DNA of 20,108 bases from CAYFKJ01 sp964528595. Its GTDB lineage: Bacteria > Pseudomonadota > Alphaproteobacteria > UBA2966. The position numbers and the translations under genes are program-made. The first letter of the stretch is position 1. Each line of letters starts with the position of its first letter. Shown one piece after another: positions 7,320 through 14,255 of this stretch. The stretch is from assembly GCA_964528595.1 (NCBI GenBank), contig CAZGTM010000065.1, positions 1-20,108 of the forward strand, given 5' to 3'. The notes beneath the pieces were generated by a model, which saw only the letters and a list, made by a program, of their open reading frames with translations, ran no database searches and was not told where the DNA came from.

Positions 7320-8355
7320 CGGGCGCCTCCCGGCAGGCACATTGGGTAAAGCTCTCCGGGCAGCGCCGGGCGAAGCCCGGCGGCTTCAGGCCGTCGGCCC
7401 CGGCGGCATCGCGCACGAGATCCGCCAACGCCTCGATGTAATCCGGGGCCGTCGACAGGGTCGGCACGCGATGGTATCCCGGCACGCCGATTTCCTCCGC
7501 CATTTGGCGGTATTCGACATCCAGTTCGACCAGGGTTTCCGAGTGTTCGGAGACGAATGAAATCGGCACAACGACCACCGAAACGCCGTTCCCCGCGGCC
7601 CGGCTCAGGGCCTGATCGAGGGACGGGCCGATCCATTCCAGGCGGCCGACCTGGCTTTGATAGCAGACGAACCACTGGCCGGTGCCCAGTCCCGCGGCAT
7701 CGGCAACAGCCTGCGCCGTCCGCTCGATCTGCCACTGATAGGGATCGCCGGCCGCGATGTTGCGTTTCGGCAGGCCGTGGGCGGAAAACAGTACCCGGCG
7801 CGGGGACTCGACCCCGGCAAGCGTTCGCCGCAGCAGGTGGGCCTGCGCCGCAACGTACTTTTCGCCTTGCGGATAGCAGCAGATCCAGGAGGTCGGCACC
7901 TCCAGGCCGGCCGACTTGGCCGCCCGCTGCCACTCGTTCAGCGAGGAATCCGTGGTGGTCTTGGAAAACTGGGGATAGAGCGGCAACAGAACCACGCGGT
8001 CCGGCTGCCAGGCGGCAACCTCCTGCACCGTTTCATCGCTCATCGGATGCCAGTACCGCATGGCAATGAAGACGCGGGTATCCCCACCCAGTTCGGCCTC
8101 CAGCGCGTCAGCCTGCGATTGGGTTTCCGCCAGCAATGGCGATGCACCGCCGAGTTCGGCGTAGATCGACTTGGCCACGCGGGCACGTTTACGGGAAACG
8201 TATTGCGCCAGGGCCCAGCGGGCGGGGCCGGGCAAGTCCATGATGGCCGGATCGTTAAATAGATTGAATAAGAACGGCCGTATGGCGGACGGCTGATCGG
8301 GACCGCCAAGATTAAACAGCACGACGGCTGTTTTCTCCCCCACCCCCTTGCTCAT
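7312..8355 (-). CDS. hemH: ferrochelatase HemH, probably [2Fe-2S]-containing
   Basis: Inserts Fe2+ into protoporphyrin IX to give protohaem. It has 347 residues, normal for the bacterial family. The start KTAVVLFNLGGPDQPSAIRPFL is diagnostic. The catalytic histidine is in LFSAHGLP (His193), and the acidic partner in ISFVSEHSETLVELD (Glu270). Cysteines occur at 159/160 (SWICCYP) and at 332, 339 and 341 in the C-terminal tail CPESFTQCACREAPGV. An internal cysteine plus three C-terminal ones is the layout expected of ferrochelatases with a [2Fe-2S] cluster, as shown for Caulobacter crescentus; cluster presence here is inferred. The gene starts 27 bases after hemE and overlaps hemJ by 8 bases, so the three are almost certainly one operon. 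Confidence 0.97.
   Translation of the reverse strand: MSKGVGEKTAVVLFNLGGPDQPSAIRPFLFNLFNDPAIMDLPGPARWALAQYVSRKRARVAKSIYAELGGASPLLAETQSQADALEAELGGDTRVFIAMRYWHPMSDETVQEVAAWQPDRVVLLPLYPQFSKTTTDSSLNEWQRAAKSAGLEVPTSWICCYPQGEKYVAAQAHLLRRTLAGVESPRRVLFSAHGLPKRNIAAGDPYQWQIERTAQAVADAAGLGTGQWFVCYQSQVGRLEWIGPSLDQALSRAAGNGVSVVVVPISFVSEHSETLVELDVEYRQMAEEIGVPGYHRVPTLSTAPDYIEALADLVRDAAGADGLKPPGFARRCPESFTQCACREAPGV
7326..7330 (-). promoter_or_regulatory. Shine-Dalgarno deciding the hemJ GTG start
   Basis: GGAGG on the minus strand, six bases before the GTG at 7319-7317 and inside the last codons of hemH. It supports the shorter hemJ with an 8-base hemH overlap. Confidence 0.75.
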
Positions 8356-8382
8356 CTCGCCGTACTCCTCTGATAAACCGCT

Positions 8383-9426
8383 TCAGGTGCCCCAGTCCTG
8401 AATGATCTTTGCCAATTCGCCCACGTGCTCGGGCGGCGTCTGCGGTACCAAACCATGTCCCAGATTAAAAACAAAGGGGCCATGTCCCAAGGTGTCGAGA
8501 ATTCGGCGCGCCTCGGTCTCCATGGTCTTGCCGCCGGCCACCACGATCAAGGGATCGAGATTGCCCTGCACAGCAGTTTGAGGCTGAAGAACCTCGGCCG
8601 CCCAGTCGATCGGCACGGAGGTATCCAGACTGACGGCGTCAACGCCGGTGGCGCCGGCGAACTTGGCATAAGACACGCCGGCACCGCGGGGAAAGGCGAT
8701 GATGGGAAGGCCGGGATGGCGCGCCTTGAGCGTCGCCACGATTTTTTTGACCGGCTCGACGCACCAGCGCTGAAAAGCCGTCTCCGGCAGCGCCCCGGCC
8801 CAGGTATCGAATATCTGCAGCACTTCGGCGCCGGCATCGACTTGGGCGGACAAATACTCCGTCGTCACGTCCGTTAATAAATCGATCAGCACGCCGAAGC
8901 CGTCCGGGTCGCGATAGGCCCATTCCTTGATGACAGCGAAATCCTTGCTGCCGCGTCCCTCCACCATGTACGTCGCAACCGTCCAGGGGGCGCCGGCAAA
9001 CCCGATCAGGGCGACGTCTTCGGGCAGCTCACGCGCCAGACCCTTGACGGTCTGGTAGACCGGACCAAGGTGCTCGTGCAGACGTCCGGCGTCGAGACGG
9101 GCCAGGTCTTCGGCATTTCGAACCGGCTCCAGGACCGGTCCCTCACCTTCCTTGTAGGCCAGGGGCTGGCCCAGTGCATCGGGTATGACCAGGATATCGG
9201 AGAACAGTATCGCCGCATCCATGCCGTAGCGCCGGATGGGTTGCAGTGTCACCTCGACAGCTAGCTCCGGCGAATAGCAGAGCGACAGGAAATCACCGGC
9301 TTCGCCGCGCGTGGCACGGTATTCCGGTAGGTACCGCCCTGCCTGCCGCATCAGCCAAAACGGCGGACGATCGCTGGTTTCTCCACCCAGAGCCTGCAGG
9401 AGACGCTTTGGCAACCGGTCTTTCAC
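8383..9426 (-). CDS. hemE: uroporphyrinogen decarboxylase HemE
   Basis: Cytoplasmic enzyme decarboxylating the four acetate side chains of uroporphyrinogen III to give coproporphyrinogen III. It has 347 residues, full length. The signature WLMRQAGRYLPEYR is at residues 24-37, followed by FSDILVIPDALG, the second signature GFAGAPWTVATYMVEGRGSK, and the C-terminal NLGHGLVPQTPPEHV. The start is GTG at 9426, with AAGGA 8 bases upstream on the minus strand. It is the first gene of the hemE-hemH-hemJ operon and diverges from the kinase/pyrophosphorylase gene across 475 bases. In Caulobacter and Rickettsia this gene borders the chromosomal replication origin. That synteny is kept here. Confidence 0.98.
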   Translation of the reverse strand: MKDRLPKRLLQALGGETSDRPPFWLMRQAGRYLPEYRATRGEAGDFLSLCYSPELAVEVTLQPIRRYGMDAAILFSDILVIPDALGQPLAYKEGEGPVLEPVRNAEDLARLDAGRLHEHLGPVYQTVKGLARELPEDVALIGFAGAPWTVATYMVEGRGSKDFAVIKEWAYRDPDGFGVLIDLLTDVTTEYLSAQVDAGAEVLQIFDTWAGALPETAFQRWCVEPVKKIVATLKARHPGLPIIAFPRGAGVSYAKFAGATGVDAVSLDTSVPIDWAAEVLQPQTAVQGNLDPLIVVAGGKTMETEARRILDTLGHGPFVFNLGHGLVPQTPPEHVGELAKIIQDWGT

Positions 9427-9492
9427 TCACAATATCCTTCCATCTACTAATATACTTAAAAGGTTGTAGTTGTTGTTGATCCCTGTGGGTGC

Positions 9493-9514
9493 TGGGGATT
9501 GTTTGTTATCCCCA
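9493..9514. repeat. inverted repeat of ATCCCCA-type boxes
   Basis: TGGGGAT (9493-9499), 8-base loop, ATCCCCA (9508-9514), then five T on the plus strand. The right arm is part of the DnaA-box-like TTATCCCCA. It could be a pair of opposed initiator sites or a hairpin in the hemE leader RNA. Confidence 0.6.
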
Positions 9515-9558
9515 TTTTTACTCAGGCGCGGCTTGACAATTATCCGCTCTTCTCCAGG

Positions 9559-9567
9559 TGTGGATGA
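9559..9567 (-). promoter_or_regulatory. DnaA-box-like site
   Basis: The plus strand reads TGTGGATGA, one mismatch from TGTGGATAA, the complement of the consensus box TTATCCACA. It is among the best matches in the hemE-kinase intergenic region. Confidence 0.5.
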
Positions 9568-9712
9568 TCGCGGGATAAAACAACGAAAATGCGCATGCCG
9601 TGCAGGCTGCGACAAGAAAACCAACGTGCGTACTCCAACAGGCCGTGGACAATCACAAAACCGGAATTCGGGAAAACGGTGATAACATGGTCGGCATCCG
9701 CGGCGCACGAAC

Positions 9713-9721
9713 TTATTCACG
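9713..9721 (+). promoter_or_regulatory. DnaA-box-like site
   Basis: TTATTCACG matches the relaxed box TTATNCACA at all but the last base. Confidence 0.5.
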
Positions 9722-9737
9722 CTCCGACGATTGCATG

Positions 9738-9753
9738 GTGGATTTGATCCACG
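9738..9753. promoter_or_regulatory. paired DnaA-box-like sites in a palindrome
   Basis: GTGGAT, TTG, ATCCAC form a perfect 6-bp inverted repeat (9738-9752). The right half extends to TGATCCACG (9745-9753), similar to the weaker G-type boxes described for the Caulobacter origin. Two opposed initiator half-sites in 16 bases are unlikely to be random, though chance cannot be excluded. Confidence 0.5.
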
Positions 9754-9816
9754 CGGGATGATATTTGGGAGCGCGAATGGGTCAACGGGGGTGCTTTTTT
9801 TCGATCCGGCCCAATC

Positions 9817-9833
9817 GCCGGGTTATCCCCGGC
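9817..9833. repeat. GC-rich inverted repeat around TTATCCCCG
   Basis: GCCGGG, loop TTATC, CCCGGC. It overlaps the DnaA-box-like TTATCCCCG at 9823-9831 near the kinase-gene end of the candidate origin. Confidence 0.5.
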
Positions 9834-9901
9834 TTCACGATGACTCACAGGTTTTGGCGGCGCTGGGAAAATAGACCGGCGGAGTTGTTTGGATTGTTGG
9901 C

Positions 9902-10714
9902 ATGAGCACGTTTCACCTTCACCTGGTATCGGATGCGACCGGCGAGACGCTGATCGCCATCGCCCATGCCGCGACCGTTCAGTTCGAGGACGCAAATCCG
10001 ATCGAACACACCTGGGCGCTTGTGCGGACGCCGCAGCAGGTCGAAAAGGTCCTGCATGAAATCGAGGCCCAACCGGGCATCGTCATGTTCACCCTGGTGG
10101 ACAAGGACATCCGCCAGCGCCTGATCGAGGGCTGCAATGCCCTGCAGATCCCTTGCGTGCCCGTGCTCGACACGGTGATGGCGGCGCTGTCCAGTTTTCT
10201 CGGCGGCAAGACCAAGGATATGCCGGGTATCCAGCATGTCATGGACGCCGACTATTTCGACCGCATCGCCGCCATGAGCTACACCCTGGCGCACGACGAC
10301 GGCCAGGCCGCCGCCAATCTGAAGGAGGCCGATATCGTCCTCGTCGGCGTTTCGCGCACCTCGAAAACGCCGACATCGATCTACCTGGCCAACCGCGGCC
10401 TTAAAGTCGCCAACGTGCCGGTGGTGCCGGGCTGTCCCCTGCCTGAGGAACTCTACAGCGCGAACGGCGGTCTGGTGGTCGGGCTGACGACCAGCCCGGA
10501 AAGGCTGGTGCAGATCCGGCGCAACCGTCTGCTGTCGCTGAAACAAAACGAGGAAACCGATTACATCGAACTGGATTCGGTTCGCGAGGAAGTGAAGGCG
10601 GCGCGAAAGATGTTCGCCTCCCGCGAATGGCCGGTCATCGACGTCACCCGGCGCTCGATCGAGGAGACCGCGGCGGCCATCCTCAATCTGCACCACGAAC
10701 ACACCCTGACCTGA
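9902..10714 (+). CDS. PPDK/PEP-synthase regulatory kinase/pyrophosphorylase (DUF299)
   Basis: A bifunctional serine/threonine kinase and Pi-dependent pyrophosphorylase that switches either pyruvate,phosphate dikinase or phosphoenolpyruvate synthase off and on, using ADP as phosphate donor. It has 270 residues, the normal length. The start FHLHLVSDATGETL (residues 4-17) and the P-loop GVSRTSKTPTS (149-159) are diagnostic, as is LANRGLKVANVPVVPGCPLPEELY. Which target is regulated (PpsA or PpdK) cannot be read from this window because neither gene is present, so no symbol is given; ppsR would be used for the PEP synthase type. The ATG at 9902 matches the family start but has a weak ribosome-binding region. 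Its homologue is the first gene to the right of the Caulobacter origin. maf follows 9 bases after its stop. Confidence 0.95.
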   Translation: MSTFHLHLVSDATGETLIAIAHAATVQFEDANPIEHTWALVRTPQQVEKVLHEIEAQPGIVMFTLVDKDIRQRLIEGCNALQIPCVPVLDTVMAALSSFLGGKTKDMPGIQHVMDADYFDRIAAMSYTLAHDDGQAAANLKEADIVLVGVSRTSKTPTSIYLANRGLKVANVPVVPGCPLPEELYSANGGLVVGLTTSPERLVQIRRNRLLSLKQNEETDYIELDSVREEVKAARKMFASREWPVIDVTRRSIEETAAAILNLHHEHTLT

Positions 10715-10723
10715 CCCGATGCC

Positions 10724-11371
10724 GTGACGAGCGGGCCTGCAAAATTGGTTACCTCCCCACCGCCGTTGATATTGGCCAGCGCCAGCCGGGTCCGGGCCCG
10801 GTTGCTTGACGGCGCCGGGCTGAGCTTTCAAACAGAAGTCGCCGGCGTCGACGAAGACGGCGTGAAGGAAAGCCTGAAGGCGGAGGGCGCGGATGGCCGG
10901 GCGATCGCCGATGCCCTGGCCGAACTCAAAGCCATCGGCGTCTCCCGCCGCTTTCCCGCGGCGCTGGTCATCGGCGCCGATCAGGTGCTGGCGCTGCCGG
11001 ATCCGGCCGGCGGCGGCGATATCCTGTTCGACAAACCCGACGGCATGGCGGGCGCGCGCGACCACCTCGATCGTTTGCGGGGGCGTGAACACCGCCTGAT
11101 CACCGCCGCCTGCATTGCCAACGAGGGGCGCCCGATTTGGCGGCACGTTGAAACGCCCGGCCTGACGATGCGGAAGCTGTCCGATGAGTTTATCGAGGAA
11201 TATCTCTCCCGCGCCGGAGAGGGCATACTGTCCTCGGTCGGGGCCTATGAACTGGAAGGCCTGGGCGCGCAGCTCTTTTCGCAGGTTAGTGGAGATTATT
11301 TTTCGGTTCTCGGCCTCCCCCTCTTGCCCCTGCTGGAATTTTTGCGGGAACATGGCGTGGTCGGCCGCTAG
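10724..11371 (+). CDS. maf: Maf-family nucleoside triphosphate pyrophosphatase
   Basis: Maf proteins hydrolyse nucleoside triphosphates, including modified or non-canonical ones, to the monophosphate and pyrophosphate. It has 215 residues. The Maf signature LILASASRVRARLL is at about residues 15-28, and the catalytic-type Asp86 is in VIGADQVL. SSVGAYELEGLGAQLFSQVSGDYFSVLGLPL forms the C-terminal part (over two short runs when read in sequence). Whether it acts on dTTP/UTP or on 7-methyl-GTP cannot be decided here. The start is GTG at 10724, nine bases after the preceding stop; later TTG codons (10747 onward) could give a shorter protein beginning nearer the conserved SASR motif. aroE follows after 42 bases. 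This order (kinase, maf, aroE, coaE, dnaQ) is conserved in alphaproteobacteria. Confidence 0.93.
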   Translation: MTSGPAKLVTSPPPLILASASRVRARLLDGAGLSFQTEVAGVDEDGVKESLKAEGADGRAIADALAELKAIGVSRRFPAALVIGADQVLALPDPAGGGDILFDKPDGMAGARDHLDRLRGREHRLITAACIANEGRPIWRHVETPGLTMRKLSDEFIEEYLSRAGEGILSSVGAYELEGLGAQLFSQVSGDYFSVLGLPLLPLLEFLREHGVVGR

Positions 11372-11413
11372 GGCGATAGGGTAAACGGACATGAAATCAG
11401 GAAAGCGCCGCAG

Positions 11414-12213
11414 ATGATTACCGGACAAGCCAAGGTCGCGGGTGTGATGGGTTGGCCCGTCGGGCATTCGCGCTCGCCGCAACTGCATGGCTACTGGCTG
11501 GAGCGCCACGGCATCGACGGCACCTATATTCCCCTGCCGGTGCCGCCCGAACATTTCGCCCAGGCGCTGCGCCTGTTGCCTCAGCTCGGCTTTGCCGGCG
11601 CCAACATCACCGTGCCGCACAAGGTAACGGCCATGAACGTCGTCGACGAGGTCGATGACGCCGCCCGGCGCATCGGCGCCGTCAACACCGTTGTTGTGCG
11701 CCCTGACGGCAGTCTGCTGGGCCGCAACACGGACGCCTTCGGCTTCATCGAAAACCTGCGCGACCGGGCGCCGGACTGGCAGGCGGCGGCGGGGCCCGCG
11801 GTGGTGCTGGGCGCCGGCGGCGCGGCCCGGGCCGTGTGCATGGCCCTGCTCGAAGTCGGCTGCCCCCGCGTCACCATCGTCAACCGGACGCGCGAACGGG
11901 CGGAGGCCCTGGCCTTGTCGCTCGGACGCACGGGCGGTGGCGACAGCATCGGCGTAAGCCTGTGGTCGAACCGGGGCCAGGCGCTCAAGGACGCCGCGGT
12001 CCTGGTCAACACCACCAGCCTCGGCATGGATGGGCAGCCGGCGTTGGAGCTCGACCTGGCCGAGTTGCCGCCGGAGGCGCTGGTCAATGACGTCGTCTAT
12101 ACACCCCTGGAAACACCCCTGCTGGCGGCGGCGCGGGCGCGGGGCAACCCCGGCGTCGACGGCCTCGGCATGTTGCTGCACCAGGCCCGCCCGGCTTTCG
12201 CCGCCTGGTTCGG
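11414..12213 (+). CDS. aroE: shikimate dehydrogenase AroE, 3' end lost in assembly gap
   Basis: NADPH-dependent reduction of 3-dehydroshikimate to shikimate in chorismate and aromatic amino acid synthesis, in the cytoplasm. The first 266 residues are present. Shikimate-binding serines lie in GHSRSPQLHGYWL (residues 17-29), the catalytic lysine in NITVPHK (Lys70), the conserved asparagine in GAVNTVV and aspartate in GRNTDAFGF (Asp107), and the NADP-binding GAGGAARA (133-140). DGLGMLLHQARPAFAAWFG near the gap matches the family's C-terminal helix. Typical proteins have about 280 residues, so only some 15 are missing. The ATG at 11414 matches the family start. The reading frame happens to stay open through the N-run into dnaQ; that is an assembly artefact, not a fusion. 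Confidence 0.97.
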
Positions 12214-12313
12214 NNNNNNNNNNNNNNNNNNNNNNNNNNNNNNNNNNNNNNNNNNNNNNNNNNNNNNNNNNNNNNNNNNNNNNNNNNNNNNNNNNNNNNN
12301 NNNNNNNNNNNNN
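12214..12313. other. assembly gap of exactly 100 N
   Basis: One hundred undetermined bases. The length is a conventional placeholder. At least about 45 bases of aroE and 150 of dnaQ are missing, already more than 100, and in related genomes coaE (dephospho-CoA kinase, about 600 bases) lies between them. The true gap is therefore probably several hundred bases longer. Confidence 0.97.
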
Positions 12314-12871
12314 GGCGAGGTTTACCACACCTACCTCGATCCTGAACGCGACATGCCGGCCGAGGCCTTCAACGTCCACGGCTTGTCGGAGGAACGTCTC
12401 AGCGGTGAGCCGAAATTCGCCGATGTGGCTGAGGATTTTCTTACGTTCGTCGAGGGCGGCCGGCTGGTGATCCACAACGCCGACTTCGATATGGGTTTTC
12501 TCAACGCTGAATTGGAGCGCTTAAACCGCCCGGCCCTGACCAACGATGTGGTTGACACCGTTGCTTTGGCCCGGCGCAAGTTTCCCGGCGCGCACGCCAA
12601 CCTCGATGCCCTTTGCCGCCGCTTCGGCATCGACAATTCGGCGCGCGAAAAGCATGGCGCGCTGCTCGACGCCGAATTATTGGCGGAGGTCTATCTGGAG
12701 CTCGCGGGCGGGCGCCAATCCGGCCTGACGCTGACGGCGGAAAAAACCCAAGCCGCACAAGCGGCCGAGAAGGTCGACCGTCCGGCCCGGGTCCACAGCG
12801 CAAGCGAGGCCGAGGCGGCCGCGCACGAGGCTTTTATCGACGGGATCGACGATCCGATCTGGCGGCGCTGA
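12314..12871 (+). CDS. dnaQ: DNA polymerase III epsilon subunit (proofreading), 5' end lost in gap
   Basis: The 3'-5' exonuclease of the replicative polymerase core. The last 185 residues are present. They contain GEVYHTYLDPERDMPAEAF and NVHGLSEERLSG, the ExoII motif HNADFDMGFLNAEL with its aspartate, and the ExoIII-epsilon motif HGALLDAELLAEVYLEL with catalytic His and Asp. The ExoI motif (DxETTG) must lie in the assembly gap, with about 45-50 N-terminal residues. A polar, Ala/Glu-rich C-terminal tail, as expected for the segment that contacts the alpha subunit, ends in DGIDDPIWRR. The gene converges on secB with only 12 bases between stops, and no terminator is visible there. The position next to aroE (normally with coaE between) is the standard alphaproteobacterial order. 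Confidence 0.95.
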   Translation, partial: GEVYHTYLDPERDMPAEAFNVHGLSEERLSGEPKFADVAEDFLTFVEGGRLVIHNADFDMGFLNAELERLNRPALTNDVVDTVALARRKFPGAHANLDALCRRFGIDNSAREKHGALLDAELLAEVYLELAGGRQSGLTLTAEKTQAAQAAEKVDRPARVHSASEAEAAAHEAFIDGIDDPIWRR

Positions 12872-12883
12872 TCCGGAAAGGCT

Positions 12884-13429
12884 CTAGGAGCTTGCCGCCG
12901 GCGCCGCTTCGGCCGCGGCGTCGCCGCCTTCGGCCCCGGCTTCGGTTTCGGCGGCCCGGGCTTCCAGCTTACGCCGGTAGAGCAGTCCGAAGTTGACCGG
13001 ATCGATCAGCAATGGGGCAAAGCCGCCTTCCCGCGTGGCTTCCGCGACGATGCGCCGGGCAAAGGGGAAGATGACGCGGGGCACTTCGACCAGACAGAGC
13101 GGTTCGATGCGCTCGGGCGGGAAGTTTTCGACCCGCAGGGTTGCGCCGTACAACAATTCGGTCACAAACAACGTCGAACCGCCGCGGGTGGCTTCGGCGG
13201 TGATGCGCAGTTGGGTTTCGTAATTCACGCCGCCCAGCGGTTTGGCGCCGACATCGACGTTGACGTTGATTTCGGGCTTGTCGTTGGAGGGGGCGAGGCT
13301 GACCGGCGCATTGGGATTCTCGAACGAAAAATCCTTGACGTACTGTGCCCGGATGCTGAAGCGCGGCGCCGCCTGGCTTTCGCCTTCCCCGTTCCCGGTG
13401 TTACCCTCTGTTCCTGCCGTGTCGGACAT
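12884..13429 (-). CDS. secB: protein-export chaperone SecB
   Basis: Cytoplasmic tetrameric chaperone that keeps pre-secretory proteins unfolded and delivers them to SecA. It has 181 residues from the ATG at 13429. The conserved core begins FSIRAQYVKDFSFENPNAP (about residues 25-43), then INVNVDVGAK and the later CLVEVPRVIFPFARRIVAEATREGGF (read as two segments), and PLLIDPVNFGLLYRRKL. The first 24 residues are a polar Gly/Glu/Thr-rich extension and the last 30 an Ala/Glu-rich tail; both are common in alphaproteobacterial SecB. The start is chosen because GGAG lies 7 bases upstream; a TTG 18 bases further up would add six residues. It lies 73 bases downstream of fxsA on the same strand. Confidence 0.96.
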   Translation of the reverse strand: MSDTAGTEGNTGNGEGESQAAPRFSIRAQYVKDFSFENPNAPVSLAPSNDKPEINVNVDVGAKPLGGVNYETQLRITAEATRGGSTLFVTELLYGATLRVENFPPERIEPLCLVEVPRVIFPFARRIVAEATREGGFAPLLIDPVNFGLLYRRKLEARAAETEAGAEGGDAAAEAAPAASS

Positions 13430-13436
13430 ACTCTTG

Positions 13437-13440
13437 CTCC
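13437..13440 (-). promoter_or_regulatory. Shine-Dalgarno supporting the secB ATG start
   Basis: GGAG on the minus strand, 7 bases before the ATG at 13429-13427. It favours the MSDTAG start over the upstream TTG. Confidence 0.65.
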
Positions 13441-13502
13441 CGCCCAATCTACTTTATTTTTTGACGCCGAAATCTTCCGGCGGCACTGCGTTTAGCCGGT
13501 TT

Positions 13503-14069
13503 TCATTGGCGATGACTATCGGGAGGACGCCGTGATCCGGGCCCCTCATTCCCACTCTCGACACCCCTTTTATCCGATGATGGGCCGTCTGTCGCGCCTT
13601 GAGTTGTACTGACGTCTTCATAGTCCCCATCGATCGTAAACGACGGACCGCTGCCCGGGCGCGGCGTATCTTGGTGGCGATGGAGCGGTTCTCCGTCAAC
13701 CCAGACGGTGCCGCTTTCACGAAGGCGGCGGGCCAGGCCCCGGCGTAAGCCTACGCGCAACGGTGGCACCAGCAGCAATGCGCCGACGCCGTCGGTCACG
13801 AAACCGGGCGTCAACAGCAGCGCACCGGCAACCAGCAGGCAGACGGCGTCGAAGATCTCGGCCACCGGCAGTTCGCCGTCGGCGACGGTATGCTGGGCCC
13901 GCTGCAGTGTGGCGAGGCCCTGGCGGCGCAGCAGCGCCGTGCCGGCGACCGCCGTCAAGACGACCACGGCCAGGGTCGGCCACAGCCCCAGGATACCGCC
14001 GACCTGGATAAAGACGGCGATTTCAATTAACGGCACGCCGATAAAGGCGATGAGCAGGATCCAGCCCAA
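13503..14069 (-). CDS. fxsA: FxsA-family membrane protein
   Basis: FxsA is a small inner-membrane protein; in Escherichia coli overproduction overcomes exclusion of phage T7 by the F plasmid. Its normal role is unknown. From the TTG at 14069 it has 188 residues. The conserved core is GWILLIAFIGVPLIEIAVF, then QVGGILGLWPTLAVVVLTAV, GTALLRRQGLATLQRAQ, GELPVAEIFDAVCLLVAG and ALLLTPGFVTDGVG, giving about three membrane segments (3-22, 26-45, 74-103). A polar tail after about residue 125 holds the family's FTIDGDYEDV-type motif. No ATG fits; the TTG at 14069 gives the usual family N-terminus and has GAGAG just upstream, while a TTG at 14132 would add 21 unconserved residues. secB follows on the same strand. 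Confidence 0.88.
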   Translation of the reverse strand: MGWILLIAFIGVPLIEIAVFIQVGGILGLWPTLAVVVLTAVAGTALLRRQGLATLQRAQHTVADGELPVAEIFDAVCLLVAGALLLTPGFVTDGVGALLLVPPLRVGLRRGLARRLRESGTVWVDGEPLHRHQDTPRPGSGPSFTIDGDYEDVSTTQGATDGPSSDKRGVESGNEGPGSRRPPDSHRQ

Positions 14070-14255
14070 TTTTCTCTCGATTTCCCGGTCCGGCTCTCCC
14101 GGATACCTTGTTCGCAGTACGATGCACCCCAAATAAGGTGGTCAGGGCCCGATCACAACCCCCAACGCGAAAGCGTTAGTGCAGGCTCTGCAGAAACGCC
14201 CTATGATGATCCCGCCGGTCGTCACTTTGCAGAGCCCCGATATCAAGGAATTCCC

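Larger units (their letters stand above)
9427..9901. other. candidate chromosomal replication origin (oriC)
   Basis: A 475-base region between divergent hemE and the DUF299-type kinase gene, with no credible coding sequence. An AT-rich segment adjoins hemE (about 9430-9480). Several near-matches to the DnaA box (TTATCCACA or its complement) are spread along it: TTATCCCCA 9506-9514, TTATCCGCT 9540-9548, TGTGGATGA 9559-9567, CGTGGACAA 9644-9652, TTATTCACG 9713-9721, TGATCCACG 9745-9753 and TTATCCCCG 9823-9831. No perfect TTATCCACA was found. One GANTC methylation site (GACTC, 9842-9846) is present, and no paired TTAA CtrA-type site. The same position holds the origin in Caulobacter crescentus and has been proposed for Rickettsia. 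Gene directions diverge from it, as expected. The call rests on synteny plus box clustering, not on a skew computation. The promoters of hemE and the kinase gene must also lie here. Confidence 0.72.

Noticed and set aside
9533..9561. TTGACA as a -35 promoter element in the candidate origin
   Set aside because: No -10-like hexamer occurs at 16-18 bases downstream on the plus strand, and the kinase start is over 360 bases away.
9427..9720. Small minus-strand open frame upstream of hemE (97 codons)
   Set aside because: No recognisable protein features. It covers the DnaA-box-like sites and ends directly at the hemE start; better explained as non-coding origin DNA.
9845..12475. 876-codon minus-strand frame across the kinase, maf and aroE genes
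   Set aside because: It runs through the N gap and opposes three well-supported genes.
11414..12871. Single 485-residue AroE-DnaQ fusion protein
   Set aside because: The frame crosses 100 N. Both halves are incomplete versions of separate well-known proteins, so the join is an assembly artefact.
14164..14177. Small hairpin AACGC-GAAA-GCGTT in the fxsA/Tim44 divergent region
   Set aside because: Only 5 bp, no T-run and no known motif; too short to support a regulatory call. Nothing else was recognised in that 186-base spacer apart from the AAGGA ribosome-binding site at 14245.
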